The notes below the pieces were generated by a model. It did no database searches. It saw only the letters and a program-made list of their open reading frames with translations, and was not told the DNA's origin. DNA of 64,000 nt. Source: Natronolimnobius sp. AArcel1. GTDB taxonomy: Archaea > Halobacteriota > Halobacteria > Halobacteriales > Natrialbaceae. Made by a program: the position numbers and the translations under genes. Location of the stretch: positions 434,001 through 498,000 of the forward strand of contig NZ_JAAKXY010000004.1 in the NCBI RefSeq assembly GCF_011043775.1, given 5' to 3'. Shown here piece by piece: positions 53,911 through 62,411 of the stretch. Numbering within the stretch: position 1 is the stretch's first letter; every line of letters begins with the position of its first letter.

Positions 53911-55270
53911 AATTCAAACGTTGATCGTAGGCGTTTTCGAATAGCTTGTTGTAATCCTGGCGTCCATCAAGATGGTCAAGAGCGAATGCGTAACACGCTG
54001 TGAGCGCATCGACCTCATCTGGAACGTACACTAATCGTTCTTCATCTGGATAGAATACGTGCAATTCCTCTGTGTCGATTTGTTCTACTAATGGGTAGTC
54101 AATATACGTCAACTTCCACCCTGCAACGATATGACCTAAGAAATCACCATAATACGTTAGCTCCCCTGATGTCTCCTTCACCAACGGATAGTCATCCCAA
54201 GGCTCCGGTGACGTCCCAACTCCAGAAAGATCGTTCAAATGCTTCCCTTCTATATTTGTACTGGCTCTCTGGAACTTATCGTTCAATAATTTAATAGAGC
54301 TGTCTGTATCTGTTGTCAGACTCGTGGTTGGAAGCCAGTTAGCGGCGAGAACATCTATTTCACACATATCCTGTTTCCACGTTTTCTCAGCTAACACCTC
54401 GACATCAGTGAGAACAGCTTCAGCCAATGCTTCAGCTTTCGAGATACGGTCACTCGCTTTGAGATCAGCTACCACTGGATAGATCAAATCGTCGAGGGGG
54501 AGGTTTTCAATATCACTTGGAGCAATGAACGTAGAATCTCCGATTTCATCGTAAACCTCCGATGCAATCTCATGATACACTTCCACGACAAGTGGCAATA
54601 CAGGTTCGAAACCGGTTTTGCGTAAGCGCGATGCAATTTCACCGTGAAGTCCGATCTCCTCTGTGGTTCTGTCTACAGCTTTTAATAATTTCTTCTGCGT
54701 CGTCTCAATGTTGTTCATCTCTTCGCTCAATGGCCCATTGAGCTGTTTCATCCATAATCCGATTTGATCGACGCCGTGTTTGTCATCAAACCACTTCCCG
54801 GCAAGCCCTAACATGAACCCGCACATGAGTGCTGGGTGATGAAGATCAGTCTCGCTGTTTTCGTCGATAGTATGAAGAATATGACCGAGATGGACACCGA
54901 GTTCCATCGTATTGAACGTGTCCCTTGTGACGCCAGACACGGCTAGCGGCGGGTGATACAGTGGGTCTTTGCGCTCTATCTGGATCAATTCCTCAGCAAT
55001 GTCTATGGGCTCTTCAACATCGTATTCCTCGTGAATTGCTTCGCGTGTGCCATCGTCAAGATATCCCTGTTGGTGGAGAATTGAGAGGTCTTCGACGAGG
55101 TATTGTATTCGTGAAGGGAGTTTTTGGACGGCGGTTTCGATCGCTTTGATAAGCGGATCCGGATTCTTGTATTTGAAGTCACCAATCTCGCCTTCGATAG
55201 CGTAGTGGAGTTGTGCTTCGGCTAGGTTGTAGCGTTCTGCTTCAGTTCTTGATCCAGGGTCCTGTGCCAT
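53906..55270 (-). CDS. Unrecognised 454-residue protein between recombinase modules
   Basis: A soluble, mostly helical, acidic protein with no family I can name. Visible features: N-terminal helices (AEAQLHYAIEGEIGDFKY, IKAIETAVQKLPSRIQYLVE), a histidine-rich middle (GVHLGHILHTIDENSETDL, HHPALMCGFMLGLAGKWFDD), and a beta-rich end (ELHVFYPDEERLVYVPDEVD). No nuclease, ATPase or helicase motif is seen. It is divergent from the four-gene cassette at 55350-57621 and upstream of the other recombinase pair, so it is probably part of the same mobile unit. Confidence 0.65.
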   Translation of the reverse strand: MAQDPGSRTEAERYNLAEAQLHYAIEGEIGDFKYKNPDPLIKAIETAVQKLPSRIQYLVEDLSILHQQGYLDDGTREAIHEEYDVEEPIDIAEELIQIERKDPLYHPPLAVSGVTRDTFNTMELGVHLGHILHTIDENSETDLHHPALMCGFMLGLAGKWFDDKHGVDQIGLWMKQLNGPLSEEMNNIETTQKKLLKAVDRTTEEIGLHGEIASRLRKTGFEPVLPLVVEVYHEIASEVYDEIGDSTFIAPSDIENLPLDDLIYPVVADLKASDRISKAEALAEAVLTDVEVLAEKTWKQDMCEIDVLAANWLPTTSLTTDTDSSIKLLNDKFQRASTNIEGKHLNDLSGVGTSPEPWDDYPLVKETSGELTYYGDFLGHIVAGWKLTYIDYPLVEQIDTEELHVFYPDEERLVYVPDEVDALTACYAFALDHLDGRQDYNKLFENAYDQRLNS

Positions 55271-55349
55271 GCTATGGGGTATTTATATAGCTGTGAAATA
55301 GTACTTTTGCGGAGTATCCAGAAAATCACCACGTCAAGTTTTAGGTGCT

Positions 55350-55508
55350 ATGTCGAAGCCCAATTGCATCGACAATGCTGACGTGCGCTGGGCGGTCCAG
55401 CGCGCCCTGGTAAATCTCAAGCACCGATTGACCATGCTACGCGGACGTGAACGCGCCCGCATGCACTCAGAGCAGTTTTGTGGCGTTCGAGGTGGGATCA
55501 ATGAGTAA
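55350..55508 (+). CDS. Small basic protein leading the recombinase cassette
   Basis: A 52-residue frame, MSKPNCIDNADVRWAVQRAL onwards, rich in Arg and His (LRGRERARMHSEQF), with its stop overlapping the next ATG in ATGAGTAA. The overlap matches the other junctions of this cassette, which is the main support for it being real. It has no known family. The stretch is more GC-rich than its surroundings and also contains a perfect seven-base hairpin (55385-55403), so an RNA or regulatory role is possible instead. Confidence 0.45.
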   Translation: MSKPNCIDNADVRWAVQRALVNLKHRLTMLRGRERARMHSEQFCGVRGGINE

Positions 55509-56016
55509 CCTTTCGAATAGTAATAGAGATAAATCGATCGCGTCGAGCAGCAGCGAAGACTCAGAGAAGGATGCGTTAGAGAAGGTTCCAGCAACATCGT
55601 ATGTTCCTCGAATCCAGTATGAGAAATGGAAGGGAGAGGCAGAGAATCGTGACCAGTCGATCAGTACGCTGATCGCTACGATGGTTGAGGCAGGATTGAA
55701 TGATATCGAGCTAGAAGACGAGTCGCCGTCTGAGATCGTTGATCTACGGTCAGAGTTGCAGGAGGTCCGATCTGAGCGTGATGATCTTTACGAGAAACTA
55801 CAGCGGAAAGAGCGCGGGGATTTCCAGGTTGGACTCGGTCGAGTGAAGGAACTAATTATCGAGAACCCTGGTATTGATCGTCGTGAGATCATAAATTTCG
55901 TGATGGAAAATCCGGTATTGTTTGTCGATAGTTACCTTGAGAGTTTGGAGACATCTGAGTTCAGGAAGCAGAATGGAAAGTGGTTTCCGCCTGAATCTGT
56001 GGAGGTGGACGAATGA
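55501..56016 (+). CDS. Probable DNA-binding accessory protein (coiled coil)
   Basis: A 171-residue protein. After a Ser/Asn-rich start, PRIQYEKWKGEAENRDQSIS and TLIATMVEAGL look like a ribbon-helix-helix segment; a coiled coil follows (VDLRSELQEVRSERDDLYEK), then a winged-helix-like C-terminus (NPGIDRREIINFVMENPVL). The stop overlaps the next start by four bases (ATGA). It probably helps the recombinase bind DNA or controls the cassette (inference). Confidence 0.65.
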   Translation: MSNLSNSNRDKSIASSSSEDSEKDALEKVPATSYVPRIQYEKWKGEAENRDQSISTLIATMVEAGLNDIELEDESPSEIVDLRSELQEVRSERDDLYEKLQRKERGDFQVGLGRVKELIIENPGIDRREIINFVMENPVLFVDSYLESLETSEFRKQNGKWFPPESVEVDE

Positions 56017-56480
56017 CTACTACTCATAAGCACAAAGACTTCGCATCTGTGTATGACTCTCTATCCGAAATTCCTGATGACAAAAGGCTTGATACCTTTG
56101 AGATGGAATTTAGAGGCAGGGACGTAGTGAATGAATATCTGTCATATAAATACGGTGATGGGGACTACCACGAGAAATTCGTAAATCAGGTCGATAGGGC
56201 ATTTCAAACTTGGAAAGAAGTCTGTAAACAGAATGATTGTCATCCAGCATTGGCTGCACCGCACGTGATAAATGAATGGTGTATATCACTCGTCAAGAAT
56301 GCAAAAAGAACCACTGTGAAAGACAACTACCTATCACATATAAATCGTTTCTATAGGTACATGAAATGGCATATCGATTATCCTCATTGCTATAACCCTG
56401 TTCAATTTGCGGTTCGTGACTACGAAGTTGCTAAATCTGTCTGGAATTGCCGCGTTGGGGGTGAGAAGGATGGTGAATGA
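56013..56480 (+). CDS. Recombinase core-binding-domain-only protein
   Basis: A 155-residue protein that looks like the N-terminal SAM-like domain of a tyrosine recombinase (FQTWKEVCKQNDCHPALAAP, VKDNYLSHINRFYRYMKWHI) without any catalytic domain. Its end overlaps the following recombinase start by 11 bases. It is either an accessory DNA-binding subunit or a split-off domain; the conserved coupling argues for use rather than decay. Confidence 0.68.
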   Translation: MTTTHKHKDFASVYDSLSEIPDDKRLDTFEMEFRGRDVVNEYLSYKYGDGDYHEKFVNQVDRAFQTWKEVCKQNDCHPALAAPHVINEWCISLVKNAKRTTVKDNYLSHINRFYRYMKWHIDYPHCYNPVQFAVRDYEVAKSVWNCRVGGEKDGE

Positions 56481-57621
56481 TGAGGACGTAGTTGATCAAC
56501 TATCGGCGTTCGACGAAATAGGTGATGAATTCAATCAGGATGTGGATTCATTGAAGAAGTACGATCAGCAGTTCAAGCAGATTGATCAGGATCCTGTTGA
56601 AATTTACTGTGAGGTTGTGGTTTCACAAATGAACAACACTGACAAGGCTAATAGAAGGAAAATTTCGAGAATAGAGGAGTACTTGGAACATATGGAGCAA
56701 TATGAAAGGCATCCAGCTTGTGCAAACTCTCACCATATCTCTCAGTTTATAAACAAAGAGATTAGAAAAGGACACCAACCACATACGATCAACCTTAAAA
56801 TTTCTGAGATTGAAAGCATGTTTGACTATTGGTCGAACCACCCTAAGATGCCGCACCCACCGGAGGGCGAAAATAAGTATAATCCAGCTACAATAGCTCG
56901 CGGATTCAAGAAGGATGCAATTCAGAGAAATTCAAAAAGCATCCAAAAGACCCCTCCTCGGATACCAATTGAAGAATTATCCCACCGAATCAGGCAAATA
57001 AAGAACACACTTCACAGGGCGTTCATCGTTTGCCAGTTGAAACACGGATCAAGAGCCGGGCAGACCTCTAATTTACAGTTGCGGGATATCCAGCTTAATC
57101 ATGACGGGTTGAACAAACTGTACCCTGAACTTGGTACGCACCCTCGATTGAGGGATGTCAAAGAGGACGCGATCTATTATGCACCATTCCAAGAGCGTGA
57201 AGGTGGAAAATCTAAACGACCGATCGTTTTACCAATTGATAATGAATTGAATCGGTTGCTTGTAAAATATCTTCGCCTACGTCCGCCAGTTGAGGAACCC
57301 TGGCTCTTTCTCAATCCCGCCACATGTGGGAAGATAACTACTGGGTACGCAAATGAACGATTTTGGAAGAACCACTTTCAACCAGAATATGCTGAAACAG
57401 AACTGTACCGTGGAGTGACATCACACTTCGCACGGCACTATTTCAGCACGTACTGGAAGACTCAAATAGACACCAACGAAGAATACTTGAAATATATGAG
57501 GGGAGATAAGAATGGGGATTTAGATGGAGGGTCGCCAGACATTATGTATACATATATACACACACATTTCCCGGATGTGAAAGATGAATATCTTAGGAAT
57601 ATTTACAAGTTTGGGATCTGA
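56470..57621 (+). CDS. Tyrosine recombinase/integrase, catalytically complete
   Basis: A 383-residue recombinase. The N-terminal domain includes NRRKISRIEEYLEHMEQYER and INLKISEIESMFDYWSNHP. The catalytic domain has Arg in LKHGSRAGQTSNLQLRDI, the His-x-x-Arg-His box in TSHFARHYFSTYW, and a candidate Tyr nucleophile in DIMYTYIHTHFPD. It is the last gene of an overlapping cassette starting at 55350. Not closely similar to the 51642-52802 recombinase, so the region holds two separate recombinase lineages. Confidence 0.85.
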   Translation: MVNDEDVVDQLSAFDEIGDEFNQDVDSLKKYDQQFKQIDQDPVEIYCEVVVSQMNNTDKANRRKISRIEEYLEHMEQYERHPACANSHHISQFINKEIRKGHQPHTINLKISEIESMFDYWSNHPKMPHPPEGENKYNPATIARGFKKDAIQRNSKSIQKTPPRIPIEELSHRIRQIKNTLHRAFIVCQLKHGSRAGQTSNLQLRDIQLNHDGLNKLYPELGTHPRLRDVKEDAIYYAPFQEREGGKSKRPIVLPIDNELNRLLVKYLRLRPPVEEPWLFLNPATCGKITTGYANERFWKNHFQPEYAETELYRGVTSHFARHYFSTYWKTQIDTNEEYLKYMRGDKNGDLDGGSPDIMYTYIHTHFPDVKDEYLRNIYKFGI

Positions 57622-57748
57622 TCCAATTTAGGAGTGAGTGCCATTTTGATCTGTTCTGCTAGCAAATTCTAGTCTTTGTCCCGTGAATTCCCGAAAGTGC
57701 TAGCAATCGAAATTCGTTCCATCAACAATCAGTTATTATAATTAAAAC

Positions 57749-58087
57749 CTACTCGTGGATGCAGATTAATCCGTTACTGTTGACTACCACTTGATTATCT
57801 GTGTGAGTGAATACAACAACTTCAGCAGTACCAACGGAATACTGGTCTCGTGAATCACCAAACAAAAGCAGTTGGAGCGCTTCAACATCAATGGAATCGT
57901 ATAATGGTGGTTCCACTATTTCTGAAATTGATGTATCCTTGGCTTCGGCAATAGCGTCACAGATCGCAGTTGTAAGGCTATCATCATTCTTGATAGAGTA
58001 TCGCTTTTGAGCTAAGCATTCCCCACTATCCTGAAATCCACATTCGCACCAATCACCCTCTATCGACGACTTCTCGTCATCAATCAT
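57749..58087 (-). CDS. HalOD1 protein with N-terminal cysteine extension
   Basis: A 112-residue protein (alternative start two codons upstream). The first 30 residues hold three cysteines (DWCECGFQDSGECLAQ), possibly metal-binding. A HalOD1 domain follows (TTAICDAIAEAKDTSISEIV, PPLYDSIDVEALQLLL, NQVVVNSNGLICI). Small downstream-oriented neighbours at 58080-58522 overlap or abut, forming a likely three-gene operon. Confidence 0.7.
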   Translation of the reverse strand: MIDDEKSSIEGDWCECGFQDSGECLAQKRYSIKNDDSLTTAICDAIAEAKDTSISEIVEPPLYDSIDVEALQLLLFGDSRDQYSVGTAEVVVFTHTDNQVVVNSNGLICIHE

Positions 58088-58316
58088 TTTCACTCACCTT
58101 AATGAACCCCCCTTCAACGATTCTGTAGTGAACTTCCTCACTAGATTCAGTATTTACCCCCAGCTCCTCCAAATCCTCAGCAGTGAGAAACATTCCTACA
58201 CCTAATGGGTTACCTGCCGCATCTCGAATCATCTGACTTCTCCATGAGTCACCCCGTTCCTCGTAATTATCTTTGATTGATGTTGTGTCGTCCTCGTTGT
58301 GGTAGTGTTCTCCCAT
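58080..58316 (-). CDS. Hypothetical small protein
   Basis: A 78-residue acidic protein starting MGEHYHNEDDTTSIKDNYEE. The second half, NPLGVGMFLTAEDLEELGVN then YRIVEGGFIKVSEND, looks like a small beta-barrel or AbrB-like fold. No firm family. It overlaps the HalOD1 gene downstream and nearly overlaps the zinc-ribbon gene upstream. Confidence 0.55.
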   Translation of the reverse strand: MGEHYHNEDDTTSIKDNYEERGDSWRSQMIRDAAGNPLGVGMFLTAEDLEELGVNTESSEEVHYRIVEGGFIKVSEND

Positions 58317-58321
58317 TTTGA

Positions 58322-58522
58322 TCACCAATCCAAATTCAGGTGTTCCCAACCGAATTCCGCGATCTCTTCCCTAGTGAGTTCATCTATTTGGAGTTCCTGA
58401 AGGGCGATACAGCCTTCACCGGGACATCCGAATAAATGAGATGGATACACACTTCCCTCGTCATAAACCCATCTTAAAGTCGTTCCACAACTACTACATT
58501 TAGATGTTAGTACCAATGGCAT
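58322..58522 (-). CDS. Small zinc-ribbon protein
   Basis: A 66-residue protein with CSSC at residues 9-12 and CPGEGC at about 33-38, a plausible four-cysteine zinc site, followed by an acidic helix (IDELTREEIAEFGWEHLNL). It leads the small operon with the 58080 and 57749 genes. Function unknown. Confidence 0.6.
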   Translation of the reverse strand: MPLVLTSKCSSCGTTLRWVYDEGSVYPSHLFGCPGEGCIALQELQIDELTREEIAEFGWEHLNLDW

Positions 58523-58703
58523 GAATCAAAACACCCGATTCCTGCTTTGATCGCCTCCCTGAGGTCGATGAGCGCATTGTGTTCTATTACAAAATGCTGT
58601 CGAGCTCTTCACCTGATAAATGGGACCTGGTTTGTTCAATGGAACTTCTTTGTACTGGTATTTGCTCATCGGGTATCACTATGTTTGGAGAGGTGCTTTT
58701 TGG

Positions 58704-59198
58704 TCAATCGGTAATTGAGTTATCCGGTGACACCGCTCCCCCAGAATAATGTTCCACGATTGACTTGCAGAAAAACGTTTGAACGAGCGGTGACGTGGTC
58801 TGTACGATCGCAACGAGTGGCTTCAAATTTTGCCCTGGTGTTACGATTTTTCGATCAGAATCATAGTTGATTGCGCTCACATCGTATAGTCGGGGCAAGT
58901 GTGTTTGAATGAGCGAGTTGTAGACATTGTGGTAGGAATCCCCGGTGGCGTGATCTTTCGGGACTCCTTGTTCTATCATTACGATTTCGCGTGCAAGTTC
59001 TCGAACTGTTACCTCAGCCGGTCCATCTTTGCGGCTGGGTTGAGAATTGTCTGTACCGTCATTACTTGGAACCACCCCAAACTCCCGGTCACCTAAAAGG
59101 AGAATTGTAAGTCTTCGTCTCGATGACCGAAGGACGTGATGGATAGTTGACGCTGATGATCCAGTATGATGATTTCGAAAGTAGTCTGGGTCATCCAT
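58704..59198 (-). CDS. DUF7344-like winged-helix protein
   Basis: A 164-residue protein. VLRSSRRRLTILLLGDREFG, VTVRELAREIVMIEQG, YHNVYNSLIQTHLPRLYDVS and INYDSDRKIVTPGQNLKPLV follow the haloarchaeal DUF7344 winged-helix layout. The family often accompanies HalOD1 or small regulatory proteins. The start at 59198 (MDDPDYFRNH) is taken over an upstream, Cys-rich extension. Confidence 0.7.
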   Translation of the reverse strand: MDDPDYFRNHHTGSSASTIHHVLRSSRRRLTILLLGDREFGVVPSNDGTDNSQPSRKDGPAEVTVRELAREIVMIEQGVPKDHATGDSYHNVYNSLIQTHLPRLYDVSAINYDSDRKIVTPGQNLKPLVAIVQTTSPLVQTFFCKSIVEHYSGGAVSPDNSITD

Positions 59199-59368
59199 TT
59201 TTGGCACCTCTGTTGCTATGTTCCCCCTCCTTCTGACCCCGCACAAACAAGCAGTCAATCCCTCCCATATGCGAGAACCGTTCACACCCACCTATTTAGT
59301 TCTTACTGAGGAATTAATTCCTCTGTGGTGGAGAATTGCTATTCCTTTGGCTTGGCACGATTTGGATA

Positions 59369-59608
59369 ATGGCAGGACCGGGTCGAAAACCTACAGTCTC
59401 TGACTCCGAAATTCTTCGAGTATTTGAGGAAGCTTCTGATCCTGTACTCACAACTAGTGAGGTGGCAGAAGAGATTGATCTTGGTAGACGAGGAACCTAT
59501 AGCAGACTTCAACAACTTTCTGAAGCTGATGAGTTAGAGTTAAAAAAGGTCGGTGAGACAGCTGCTGTTTGGTGGTATCCAGAGGGTTTGAGGAATCGAT
59601 ATGGATAA
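59369..59608 (+). CDS. Winged-helix DNA-binding protein
   Basis: A 79-residue protein: SDSEILRVFEEASDPVLTTS, EVAEEIDLGRRGTYSRLQQL, wing with LELKKVGETAAVWWYPEG. It is a single-domain haloarchaeal winged helix common on plasmids and islands. Target unknown. Divergent from the DUF7344-like gene. Confidence 0.72.
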   Translation: MAGPGRKPTVSDSEILRVFEEASDPVLTTSEVAEEIDLGRRGTYSRLQQLSEADELELKKVGETAAVWWYPEGLRNRYG

Positions 59609-60044
59609 TTCCAGAGCTGTCAATCATCGGTGCGTATCATAGGATAGAACACGTCTGTTTCGGACATAATATGTGAACAATAATACATTGTCCGCTAGGC
59701 TATCACCTTTCTCATTAGATATCTACCTCGTGAAACTACTGCTCACTCTACGTGCTTACTGTTCACTTTCAATTTCGACGAGCGATTTGCTTCCACACCG
59801 ACAGTACGAATAACTACCTTTACGTCTTACTTTACCATCAGGAAACCGGGTAGCTAGATAACCGGCATTACAATCAGAACTGACAGCAACTGTCTCTTCT
59901 CAAGTTCGGTTGTTACTCAGTCGAGGTAATCGGGCCGACAACGCCCATGCAAATATCGTTGGTGACTATCCAATATCCTAAACTGGTAACTATCTGTGTG
60001 AATTAAGCATGGGTATTTAGTATCAATCTGTTCAATCATAGCTC
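59609..60044. other. Long intergenic stretch with one gene remnant
   Basis: About 436 AT-rich bases. Apart from the zinc-ribbon remnant at 59756-59899 on the minus strand, no coding frame or RNA was recognised. Confidence 0.4.
59756..59899 (-). pseudogene. Remnant of a small zinc-ribbon gene
   Basis: The minus strand encodes 47 residues including DCNAGYLATRFPDGKVRRKG, SYSYCRCGSKSLVEIE and a stop. This reads like haloarchaeal zinc-ribbon microproteins, but the first cysteine knuckle is reduced to one cysteine, no start codon is present, and a stop interrupts the frame directly upstream. It is most likely a decayed gene. Confidence 0.4.
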
Positions 60045-60161
60045 ATGAACTGTGAGCGTTGTGGAGAAGATACCACCGTCAAACGCTACGACGTAGACGG
60101 GTTTTCTGGGTATCTCTGTGAAGAATGCACAGAGACATGGGAAACACTTCTGGACGGATAA
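60045..60161 (+). CDS. Zinc-finger microprotein
   Basis: A 38-residue protein, MNCERCGEDTTVKRYDVDGF then GYLCEECTETWETLL, with two CxxC knuckles making one zinc site. Such short proteins are common and expressed in haloarchaea, where some affect growth or biofilm traits. No specific role can be given here. Confidence 0.6.
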   Translation: MNCERCGEDTTVKRYDVDGFSGYLCEECTETWETLLDG

Positions 60162-60366
60162 TATTACTTTCCAGTTGAGCCGAAGGGGGTGGGAGCGTGT
60201 GACAGGTTGTGAACCACCGAACCCTTCGTCATCAATTCACCATACTAATACATAAATCTACATTCGCCCTGCAATATGTGTGTCACCTTTACTCGTCGGT
60301 TACGTAAACTTACAGCCGGATACGGGAGAGATAACAAATACCACAATCAATGAAATGGCCTTTGAG

Positions 60367-60639
60367 ATGGACGAACTCACAGGATTCCAACGCGATTTAT
60401 TGTACGTCATCGCGGGGGCCGAGCAACCATCAGGCCAAGACGTCAAAGAGGAGGTTGAACAGTACTACAGCAGTGAAATCAACCATGGGCGGCTCTATCC
60501 GAACCTCGACACCTTGGTCAATAAGGACCTCGTCGAGAAGGGCAAACTCGACCGACGGACCAACTATTATAATCTCAACGACACGGGTGAGGAAGTTATC
60601 GAGGAACGACGAGAGTGGGAGTCACAGTACGTTGATTAG
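60367..60639 (+). CDS. PadR-like transcriptional regulator (island copy)
   Basis: A 90-residue single-domain PadR protein starting MDELTGFQRDLLYVIAGAEQ, with about three-quarters of its residues identical to the core copy at 26210-26485. Recognition-helix residues (NHGRLYPNLDTLV) are unchanged, so both may bind the same operator. The ATG at 60367 gives the exact family start; upstream in-frame residues are not protein-like. Confidence 0.82.
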   Translation: MDELTGFQRDLLYVIAGAEQPSGQDVKEEVEQYYSSEINHGRLYPNLDTLVNKDLVEKGKLDRRTNYYNLNDTGEEVIEERREWESQYVD

Positions 60640-60780
60640 CCTTCCTTGTGTTTTCGTACCTCAGTCTCCCTGTGAGTTTAGTTTTTGCCAGTAAGCAGAG
60701 GTATCGATTGTCGCCCAGGTAACGAGACTCCCTGAACGTAGTACTCAATCGGCTTATATGGGTATGACAGTGTGTGAAAA

Positions 60781-61278
60781 TCATAGCCAGTCAGGAGACG
60801 GGCGATGCTCGTACCACTCGATCTCTTCAATTGTGACTGGGCGCTTACCGATGTCGGGGAGCTCCAACTCGGCGGCCTCGTACATGTCATAGAGAATCCC
60901 GATCTGATCGTAGAGATTCACCTGTTTCAACAGGCCAATCCCATACTCAGTGACCGCGTAATATTTCCGCGGGATCCCATTGGGAACTGGTGAGGCATCG
61001 GCCTCAAGAACGGTCACAATTTTAGGGTCTCGGTTCTGGAGATTGCGCAAGTGGTCACGGATCGTGCTCTCGGTGATCTCGTTCCGTGCAGCCAACTCAA
61101 CGGCACTTAACGCGCCTGTCTGACTTGCCAGGATTTGCTGAAGGAGTCGGGCTTTCGGCTCTGTCAGGATTGCCCGCAGGTCAGCGAGACGGTCGGGATC
61201 CACGTTGTGTTCCACCACCTGTCCTGACCCGTCTTCGCCGCCGAGATACGCCGCAGACGAGGAAACATCCTGGGACAT
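60781..61278 (-). CDS. Winged-helix regulator
   Basis: A 165-residue protein (starts at 61305 and 61323 are also possible). It has a winged helix at about 30-110 (LTEPKARLLQQILASQTGAL, ARNEITESTIRDHLRNLQ, IPRKYYAVTEYGIGLL) and a helical C-terminal part ending in ITIEE-like IEEIEWYEHRPSPDWL. Resembles ArsR/MarR-type haloarchaeal regulators. Divergent from the unknown 61375-61992 gene across a short gap, so it likely controls it. Confidence 0.7.
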   Translation of the reverse strand: MSQDVSSSAAYLGGEDGSGQVVEHNVDPDRLADLRAILTEPKARLLQQILASQTGALSAVELAARNEITESTIRDHLRNLQNRDPKIVTVLEADASPVPNGIPRKYYAVTEYGIGLLKQVNLYDQIGILYDMYEAAELELPDIGKRPVTIEEIEWYEHRPSPDWL

Positions 61279-61374
61279 ATCCAGAAGTTCGACTCCCAGC
61301 CCCATATGTTTTGCGACGATCATCGATAACCATGTTTCTCAACGTATAAACCCTCAGTCAAACATCCCACAACC

Positions 61375-61992
61375 ATGGCAAATACGGACGCTCCACCACA
61401 CATTCAGGGTACCCCGCGCCTCGAAGATGCGGACTTCATCTACAGCGGTCTAACCGGCCCCGAAATCCAAACCATCCACGACAACGCCCTCACACTCTTC
61501 ACCGAACTCGAATTGAAAGCTGCCTCCGACACCATCTATCTCATCCTCGGTAACTACGATACGCCCCCAGGCGACCGCAACGGCCCGAAAGATCGCCTCG
61601 AAAACACCCGCGATAACATCAACGACAGTCCGCTCCTCGCCAGCGCAATCCTACTCGAAGATCTCGACGAAACCAACGAGCACTGGTCGAACTTCTACCT
61701 CAAGTTCCGCTACACACTCATCGGTGCAGACTACACTCTCCTTATAGCCGAAGATAACGACGGCGGCCACGAACTAGAGCTGGGCGAAGTTCCACTCGAA
61801 ACCACCTTCATATTCAAACGCGACTACACCACCCTGGCAATTGACTCCGACCTCGAATACGAAAAATACGACGCCATGATAGCCACCTTATTCGACATCA
61901 TGGATGAGAACGATCATCTCGCCACCTGGATCGATCCTGACGAACTCCAGACCCTCGTTATGAACACCGTCAAGCAAACTCTCCACAACTAA
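61375..61992 (+). CDS. Unrecognised protein paired with a winged-helix regulator
   Basis: A 205-residue acidic soluble protein (start MANTDAPPHIQGTPRLEDAD). Middle part LLASAILLEDLDETNEHWSN and FYLKFRYTLIGADYTLLIAE looks alpha/beta; the end is helical. No family is recognised. A TATA-like GTATAAAC around 61340 fits near-leaderless transcription. The divergent regulator gene next to it suggests a small autoregulated unit, possibly toxin-antitoxin-like; that is speculation. Confidence 0.6.
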   Translation: MANTDAPPHIQGTPRLEDADFIYSGLTGPEIQTIHDNALTLFTELELKAASDTIYLILGNYDTPPGDRNGPKDRLENTRDNINDSPLLASAILLEDLDETNEHWSNFYLKFRYTLIGADYTLLIAEDNDGGHELELGEVPLETTFIFKRDYTTLAIDSDLEYEKYDAMIATLFDIMDENDHLATWIDPDELQTLVMNTVKQTLHN

Positions 61993-62231
61993 CCCATCCT
62001 TACAATTCGCTCCATATTTTGCAGTGGCCTGGCAAGCTACCGAATACCAGTTCAGAGATGCCGTACGATATGGCAATGGTGACAAATACTCTGTGGGAGT
62101 GTCATAGAAAAGTTCGTATACCCACCCATCGGTTTTTCGCCGAACGGTAAGTACAGGAGATGCAGTGATTAGTTGGAGAAGACTCCATCTCCCTGTTAGA
62201 TTCAAATGGTTTGGTGTGGTCAGAGATACGT

Positions 62232-62411
62232 ATGGAGAAAGAGCGAAATTTCCTTGCTACTTGCGACCAATGCGGAAACGCATATTCAGCTACAATCACT
62301 GATGATGGGGAAATTCTTCCGCTTGGGGCTCGAAATGGTTGCAGATGCGGTGGAGAATCGTTCTCCCGAGTAGACGAAGAAGATTTTGACGAAGCTACTG
62401 ACGACGATTAA
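62232..62411 (+). CDS. Small zinc-ribbon-like protein
   Basis: A 59-residue protein with CDQCG at residues 11-15 and CRCGG near 38-42, giving a four-cysteine site, followed by a very acidic tail (VDEEDFDEATDDD). The ATG at 62232 places the first cysteines at the usual distance. Function unknown. Confidence 0.55.
   Translation: MEKERNFLATCDQCGNAYSATITDDGEILPLGARNGCRCGGESFSRVDEEDFDEATDDD

Noticed and set aside
58523-58740. Plus-strand frame FDRLPEVDERIVFYYK onward
   Set aside because: No convincing start codon and it overlaps the end of the DUF7344-like gene on the other strand.
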